Source: Ferrovibrio sp035304305
GTDB lineage: Bacteria; Pseudomonadota; Alphaproteobacteria; Ferrovibrionales; Ferrovibrionaceae
Length of the DNA: 29,284 nt
Assembly: GCF_035304305.1 (NCBI RefSeq)
Contig: NZ_DATGQG010000155.1
Location: 1 to 29,284, forward strand
Direction of reading: 5' to 3'
Positions 23,759 through 29,284 of the stretch are shown piece after piece (position 1 is the stretch's first letter; each line of letters opens with the position of its first letter). Made by a program: the position numbers and the translations under genes. The notes under the pieces were generated by a model, which saw only the letters and a list, made by a program, of their open reading frames with translations, had not been told where the DNA came from and ran no database searches.

Positions 23759-23790
23759 CATTTGCTCTCCACAGGCGCGGAGGGCGCGGC

Positions 23791-24831
23791 ATGCAGACAT
23801 TCCCGAGCTTTCTGAAGCTGAGCGGCCGCCCGGTATTGGTCGTCGGCGGCGGCGAGAATGCCGCCCGCAAGATCCGGCTGCTTCTCAAGGCCCATGCCGC
23901 CGTCACCCTCCTCGCCCCGGAACCGAATTCCGAACTCGCCGGCCTCGCCGGTCAGGGCCGCATCGCCCATCGGACAGGCTTTTTCTCCCCCGCCCTGCTC
24001 GACGGCATGTGCCTGGTGATCAGCGCGGCCGGCGATCCCCTCGACACGCAGGTGGCGGAGGCGGCCCGGGCGCGCGGCATCCTGGTCAATGTCGTCGACC
24101 GCCCCGATCTCTCCGACTTCTTCGTGCCCGCCATCGTGGAGCGCGGCGACATCACGGTGGGCATTGCCTCGAACGGCACGGCGCCTTTGCTGCTGGGCCG
24201 CATCCGCGCCCAGATCGAGGCCCTGCTGCCCGCGCGGCTGGGTGCGCTGGCGGCGCTCGCCGGCGAATTCCGGACGACCGTTGCACGCGTCATGCCCGAT
24301 GCAGGACGGCGCCGCGCCTTCTGGGAGCGCGTCTTCGACGGGCCGGTGGCGGCGCGGGCGCTCGCGGGCGAACAGGCTGCAGCCCGCAGTGCCCTGCTTG
24401 CCGAACTCAACGGACCGCAGCCAGACGCCGCGCAGGGCATCGTGCATGTCGTCGATGCCGGACCGGGCGACCCCGAGCTTCTGACGCTGGCCGCGCTGCG
24501 GGCGCTGCAGGAAGCCGACATCATCCTGCATGACGAGGGTGTGGCTCCAGAGATCCTGGATCGCGCGCGCCGGGATGCCGAACGCCTCCCGGTCGGAGAA
24601 AACGGAGCTCTCCCTGCCGCAGATGGGGGAACCGGCGCCCTGCTGGCGGAACATGCCGCGTCGGGCCGCCGCGTGGTACGGCTGCGGGCCGGTGATCCCG
24701 CCCGCTCCATCCGCATCGGCGACGAGATCGATCATCTGGAATCGCGGGGCATTGCCGTGGTCGTGGTGCCGGGCGTTGCGGCGGAACCCCGCGCCGGCTC
24801 CCGGCCCCTCCGCCAGCGGCGGCGCGCCTGA
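23791..24831 (+). CDS. cysG: siroheme synthase CysG-type with truncated methyltransferase domain
   Basis: Makes siroheme, the sulfite reductase cofactor: precorrin-2 oxidation to sirohydrochlorin and iron insertion. Residues 1-207 form a complete bifunctional dehydrogenase/ferrochelatase domain: PVLVVGGGENAARKIRLLL for NAD, NVVDRPDLSDFFVPA with the catalytic Asp103, and GIASNGTAPLL (Ser127). From 216 (GIVHVVDAGPGDPELLTL) a uroporphyrinogen-III methyltransferase domain begins, but it stops at 346, about half the usual length. Its GDPFxFGRGGEE motif is degraded to GDPARSIRIGDE. Another protein must supply precorrin-2. The ATG at 23791 has GGAGG upstream; a TTG at 23731 is the promoter element, not a start. 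It leads the sulfur operon, 11 bp before the DUF2849 gene. Confidence 0.9.
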   Translation: MQTFPSFLKLSGRPVLVVGGGENAARKIRLLLKAHAAVTLLAPEPNSELAGLAGQGRIAHRTGFFSPALLDGMCLVISAAGDPLDTQVAEAARARGILVNVVDRPDLSDFFVPAIVERGDITVGIASNGTAPLLLGRIRAQIEALLPARLGALAALAGEFRTTVARVMPDAGRRRAFWERVFDGPVAARALAGEQAAARSALLAELNGPQPDAAQGIVHVVDAGPGDPELLTLAALRALQEADIILHDEGVAPEILDRARRDAERLPVGENGALPAADGGTGALLAEHAASGRRVVRLRAGDPARSIRIGDEIDHLESRGIAVVVVPGVAAEPRAGSRPLRQRRRA

Positions 24832-24842
24832 AGGAGACCGTC

Positions 24843-25167
24843 ATGGCCAAGGCACCCAGACTCGACAATCACCCCCAGGTCATCACCGCCAATCACCTCG
24901 CCACCGGCGACGTCGTCTACCTCACCAGGGTGGCGAGCTGGAGCCGCGACATCGGTGAAGCCACCGTTGCGCCGAATGTGCAGGCCGGCGCCGCCCTGCT
25001 CGCCGTCGCCCAGGCCCAGGCGAAGATGAACATCGTGATCGACCCCTATCTGATCCCCGTCGACACGAGTGTCTCGCCGCCCCGCCCCATCCAGTTCCGC
25101 GAGCGCATCCGCGCGCAGGGCCCGACCACTGCGGGCCGGACCAGCGACGCGGCCCGGGAGGACCGCC

Positions 25168-25181
<14 letters not shown>
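24843..25181 (+). CDS. DUF2849 protein of the sulfite reductase operon
   Basis: A 112-residue small soluble protein. The N-terminal two thirds (PQVITANHLATGDVVYLTRVASWSRDIGEATVA, then AQAKMNIVIDPYLIPVD) match the DUF2849 family, known almost only from alphaproteobacterial cys operons between cysG and cysI; its role is unknown. It has no cysteine, so it is not a redox protein by itself. It overlaps the start of cysI by 14 bp, implying translational coupling. An accessory function for sulfite reductase assembly or siroheme handling is inference from position. Confidence 0.85.
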
Positions 25182-26812
<1,631 letters not shown>

Positions 26813-26826
<14 letters not shown>

Positions 26827-27328
26827 ACAGGGCCACGTGGTCGAGGATATCTGGGTGAAAGTGGAGGACGGCGATTACCTGCCCGACGACCGGCCGGCGC
26901 TGATCAGCCACGCCCGCTGGGAAGCCGAGAGGGATACGCTGCAGAAACGCAACGCGCCGCTCGGCATCCTGCTGCCGAACACTGCCGATATCCTGGCCTT
27001 CGGCCCGGAGGCCGGCCGCTTCGGCGTGATTGCCCTGCAATTCCCGAAGTTCAGCGACGGCCGCGCCTACAGCCAGGCGCGCCTGCTGCGCGAGCGCTTC
27101 GGCTATCGCGGCGAGCTGCGCGCCACCGGCAATGTGCTGCGCGACCAGTTGCTGCACATGCACCGCGCCGGCTTCGATGCCTTCGAGATTCCGCGCGACG
27201 ATGCCGCCGAGGTCTTTGCGAAGGCGCTGGCCTCCCTGAGCGTCTTCTACCAGCCGACCGGCGACGGCCGGGTCACGGCGCGCGACCTGCGGCTGCGCCA
27301 CCTGCTCCGCGAGGAGGCTGCCGAATGA
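26813..27328 (+). CDS. DUF934 protein of the sulfite reductase operon
   Basis: A 171-residue protein of the DUF934 family, typical of proteobacterial cys operons next to cysI and cysH; the exact role is unknown. Conserved features seen are DDRPALISHARWEAE, LGILLPNTADI, FPKFSDGRAYSQARLLRERFGYRGELRATGNVLRDQL and HRAGFDAFEI. It has no cysteine or membrane segment. Its ATG at 26813 lies 14 bp inside cysI, with AGGAGG 6 nt upstream, so the two are translationally coupled. It may help electron delivery or assembly of the reductase; this is inference from conserved position. Confidence 0.88.
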
Positions 27329-28071
27329 GCGCGCTCGCCCTCGCCACCCTGGACCTGAGCGAATATGCTGCCGGCCTGAACGCACGGCTGCGCAGCCGCC
27401 CGACGCTCGACGTGCTGCGGACCGCGATCCGCGAGCTTTTCCCCGGCGAGATTGCCCTGGTCTCGTCTTTTGGCGCCGAATCCGCCGTGCTGCTGCATCT
27501 GGTGGCGCAGGTCGATCCCGCCACGCCGGTGCTGTTCCTCGATACCGGCAAGCTGTTTTCCGAAACCCTCAGCTATCGCGACGAGCTGGCGGCGAGACTG
27601 GGCCTGAGCCAGGTCCGCGTGCTGACGCCCGACCCGAAGACGCTGGCCGCCAACGATGCCGGCGGCACGCTGTGGTTCCGCGATGCCGATGCCTGCTGCC
27701 GCATCCGCAAGGTCGAGCCGCTGCAGCGCGGGCTCAAGCCCTACGCCGCCTGGATCAACGGCCGCAAGCAGTTCCAGGCCGCGACCCGCAGGGACCTGCC
27801 GCTGGTGGAGTCCGACGGCGTGCGGATCAAGTTCAATCCGCTGGCGCAATGGACGCCCGAGATGATCGCTGCCTATTTCGCAGCCCACGACCTGCCACGC
27901 CATCCGCTGGTGGCGAAGGGCTATCTCTCCATCGGCTGCGAGCCCTGCACTCTCCCGGTCGCCGAGGACGAGGATGCCCGCGCCGGCCGCTGGCAGGGCC
28001 AGGACAAGACCGAATGCGGGATCCACACCGTCATTGCCCCCTTCCCCACCCGCACCAGAGCGGACGACTAG
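27325..28071 (+). CDS. cysH: adenylyl-sulfate (APS) reductase
   Basis: Reduces APS (or PAPS) to sulfite with thioredoxin or glutathione. The 248-residue protein has the PP-loop-like SSFGAESAVLLHL, LDTGKLFSETL, and the catalytic ECGIH (Cys231). The pairs Cys124-Cys125 (DACCRIRKVEPL) and Cys205/Cys208 (GCEPC) are the four ligands of a [4Fe-4S] cluster, which marks the APS-reducing type found in Alphaproteobacteria rather than the cluster-free PAPS type. Its ATG overlaps the DUF934 stop (ATGA). Confidence 0.94.
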   Translation: MSALALATLDLSEYAAGLNARLRSRPTLDVLRTAIRELFPGEIALVSSFGAESAVLLHLVAQVDPATPVLFLDTGKLFSETLSYRDELAARLGLSQVRVLTPDPKTLAANDAGGTLWFRDADACCRIRKVEPLQRGLKPYAAWINGRKQFQAATRRDLPLVESDGVRIKFNPLAQWTPEMIAAYFAAHDLPRHPLVAKGYLSIGCEPCTLPVAEDEDARAGRWQGQDKTECGIHTVIAPFPTRTRADD

Positions 28072-28093
28072 AAAAGAGAAGCGTAAGACAGTC

Positions 28094-28894
28094 ATGCGTG
28101 ACGATCTCGATGCGCTGGAGGCGCAAAGCATCTACATTCTCCGCGAGGCCTACAGCCGCATTCGTCCGCTGGCGATGCTCTGGTCTCTGGGCAAGGATTC
28201 CAACGTGATGATCTGGCTGGCCAGAAAGGCCTTCCTGGGGCGCGTACCGTTTCCGGTGGCGCATCTCGATACCGGCCTGGAATTTCCCGAAACCTACGCT
28301 TTCCGCGACCACTATGCCCGGGAATGGGGCCTCGATCTGATCAAGGATCCCTGCCCGCCGCTGGAAGCCACCGACCCGACCCTGCCGCACAATTCGCGCA
28401 TCGCCGCGCGCAAGACGCTCGGCCTGAAGGAAGCGATCGCGAAATACCAGTGGAAGGGCGTGATCGCCGGCATCCGCCGCGACGAGCAGGCGACCCGCGC
28501 CAAGGAGCGCGTCTTCAGTCCGCGCGGCGACGACGGTGCCTGGGATTTCCGCGACCAGCCGCCGGAACTCTGGGATCATTTCAGCACCGAGCTGCCCGGG
28601 GGCGTCCATATGCGCATCCATCCCCTGCTGCACTGGACCGAGCTCGACATCTGGCGCTACATCCAGCGCGAAGGCATTCCCGTGGTGCCGCTGTATTTCG
28701 CCAACAGCGAGGGCAAGCGCTTCCGCTCGCTGGGCGAAATCGGCATCACCTTCCCCATCGACAGCCGCGCCGCCAGCATCGAAGACATCATCGGCGAACT
28801 GGAAGTCACCCGCGAACCCGAGCGCGCCGGACGCGCGATGGACCACGATTCGGAGGACGCTTTCGAGCGCCTTCGCGTCGCGGGCTATATGTGA
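28094..28894 (+). CDS. cysD: sulfate adenylyltransferase subunit 2
   Basis: Small subunit of ATP sulfurylase; forms APS and pyrophosphate from sulfate and ATP, driven by GTP hydrolysis in CysN. The 266-residue protein is of the PP-loop family with WSLGKDSNVMIWLARKAF (SxGKDS pyrophosphate loop), HLDTGLEFPETYAFRDHY, GIRRDEQATRAKERVFSPRGD and HPLLHWTELDIWRYI. The start at 28094 gives the conserved MRDDLDALEAQSIYILREAY; an upstream in-frame frame inside cysH is not used. It begins 22 bp after cysH and ends 10 bp before cysN. Confidence 0.96.
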   Translation: MRDDLDALEAQSIYILREAYSRIRPLAMLWSLGKDSNVMIWLARKAFLGRVPFPVAHLDTGLEFPETYAFRDHYAREWGLDLIKDPCPPLEATDPTLPHNSRIAARKTLGLKEAIAKYQWKGVIAGIRRDEQATRAKERVFSPRGDDGAWDFRDQPPELWDHFSTELPGGVHMRIHPLLHWTELDIWRYIQREGIPVVPLYFANSEGKRFRSLGEIGITFPIDSRAASIEDIIGELEVTREPERAGRAMDHDSEDAFERLRVAGYM

Positions 28895-28904
28895 GGATTG
28901 AGCC

Positions 28905-29284
28905 ATGAGCGTTGTCGACCTCGCCATCCATCCGAAAGCCCGGCCCGGCGCTTTGCGCGCCGGTGTAGCAAGGGGGCGCGCCTTCCCCATCGTCATCGTC
29001 GGCCATGTCGATCATGGCAAGTCGACGCTGGTGGGCCGCCTGCTGCATGACACCGACAGCCTGCCTGCCGGCCGGCTGGAGCAGCTGAAGACCGTTTCCG
29101 AGAAACGCGGCCTCGATTTCGAATGGTCATTCCTGCTCGATTCCCTCCAGGTCGAACGCGACCAGGGAATTACGGTGGACACGACCCAGATCTGGTTCAC
29201 CACCGAGCGGCGGCGCTATGTGATCATCGACGCGCCGGGCCACAAGGAGTTCCTCAAGAACATGGTTACCGGCGCCGCCCAGGC
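28905..29284 (+). CDS. cysN: sulfate adenylyltransferase subunit 1 (CysN or CysNC), 5' part
   Basis: GTPase subunit of ATP sulfurylase. Only 126 codons are inside the window; the gene runs off the right edge. The visible part has a 26-residue N-terminal lead, then the translation-factor GTPase motifs: G1 GHVDHGKST (residues 34-42), the switch region RDQGITVDTT and G3 DAPGHKEFLKNM. GAGG lies 8-11 nt before the ATG at 28905. Whether it continues into a fused APS kinase (CysNC) cannot be seen; the cluster-type CysH would not need one. Confidence 0.93.
   Translation, partial: MSVVDLAIHPKARPGALRAGVARGRAFPIVIVGHVDHGKSTLVGRLLHDTDSLPAGRLEQLKTVSEKRGLDFEWSFLLDSLQVERDQGITVDTTQIWFTTERRRYVIIDAPGHKEFLKNMVTGAAQ

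Noticed and set aside
23731..23790. TTG start 60 bp upstream of the cysG ATG
   Set aside because: The TTG is part of the likely -35 element, and the 20 extra residues are not like CysG. The ATG at 23791 has its own Shine-Dalgarno.

Overview
The window is about 29 kb of GC-rich bacterial chromosome, almost fully coding. The gene families point to an Alphaproteobacterium, probably Rhodospirillales-like. The evidence is the sdhCDAB order, a mesaconyl-CoA hydratase next to a CitE-family lyase, a cysG-DUF2849-cysI-DUF934-cysH-cysD-cysN operon, mmsA, zapE, and GGAAC-N16-CGTT promoters of the alphaproteobacterial general stress sigma factor (EcfG). No rRNA, tRNA, insertion sequence, phage gene or CRISPR array was seen. 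This lineage call is an inference from gene content.

Layout: (1) 170-4188 holds asd, pdxY (opposite strand), a CitE-like CoA-ester lyase and mesaconyl-CoA hydratase. (2) A 492-bp non-coding stretch carries the likely promoter of sdhCDAB (4681-8071). (3) 8135-12759 is the accessory part: a two-module pentapeptide-repeat protein, then a divergent set made of a PurD-like ATP-grasp enzyme (minus), an NPPY-type methyltransferase and a heme-oxygenase-like diiron oxidase candidate (plus, overlapping by 4 bp). (4) 12738-17880 holds zapE, mmsA, a nitronate monooxygenase-like flavoprotein, and a divergent TetR regulator plus hotdog thioesterase behind a double AT-rich palindrome. (5) 17933-19138 holds two exported Gly/Ser-rich proteins (one with a PRC-barrel), each behind an EcfG-type promoter. 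(6) 19376-23588 holds a DJ-1/PfpI isonitrile-hydratase-like protein, a two-gene PhyH dioxygenase/SAF-domain dehydrogenase operon, and an XRE regulator with a small membrane protein. (7) From 23791 to the right edge is the assimilatory sulfate reduction operon, read out of an AT-rich promoter region and cut off inside cysN.

How the genes work together: the sulfur operon makes APS (CysDN), reduces it to sulfite (CysH) and to sulfide (CysI with siroheme from CysG). The CitE/Mch pair and SDH belong to C4/C5 acyl-CoA and TCA metabolism. MmsA feeds propionyl-CoA from valine or inositol breakdown.

The best candidate for an undescribed system is the ATP-grasp / N-methyltransferase-like / diiron oxidase trio at 9493-12759. 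It looks like a compact ligation-methylation-oxidation pathway for a small amino-acid-derived product, and its two arms share a 70-bp divergent control region with a GGAACA...TGTTCC palindrome. The product is unknown, and the pathway idea is inference from enzyme families and gene arrangement.
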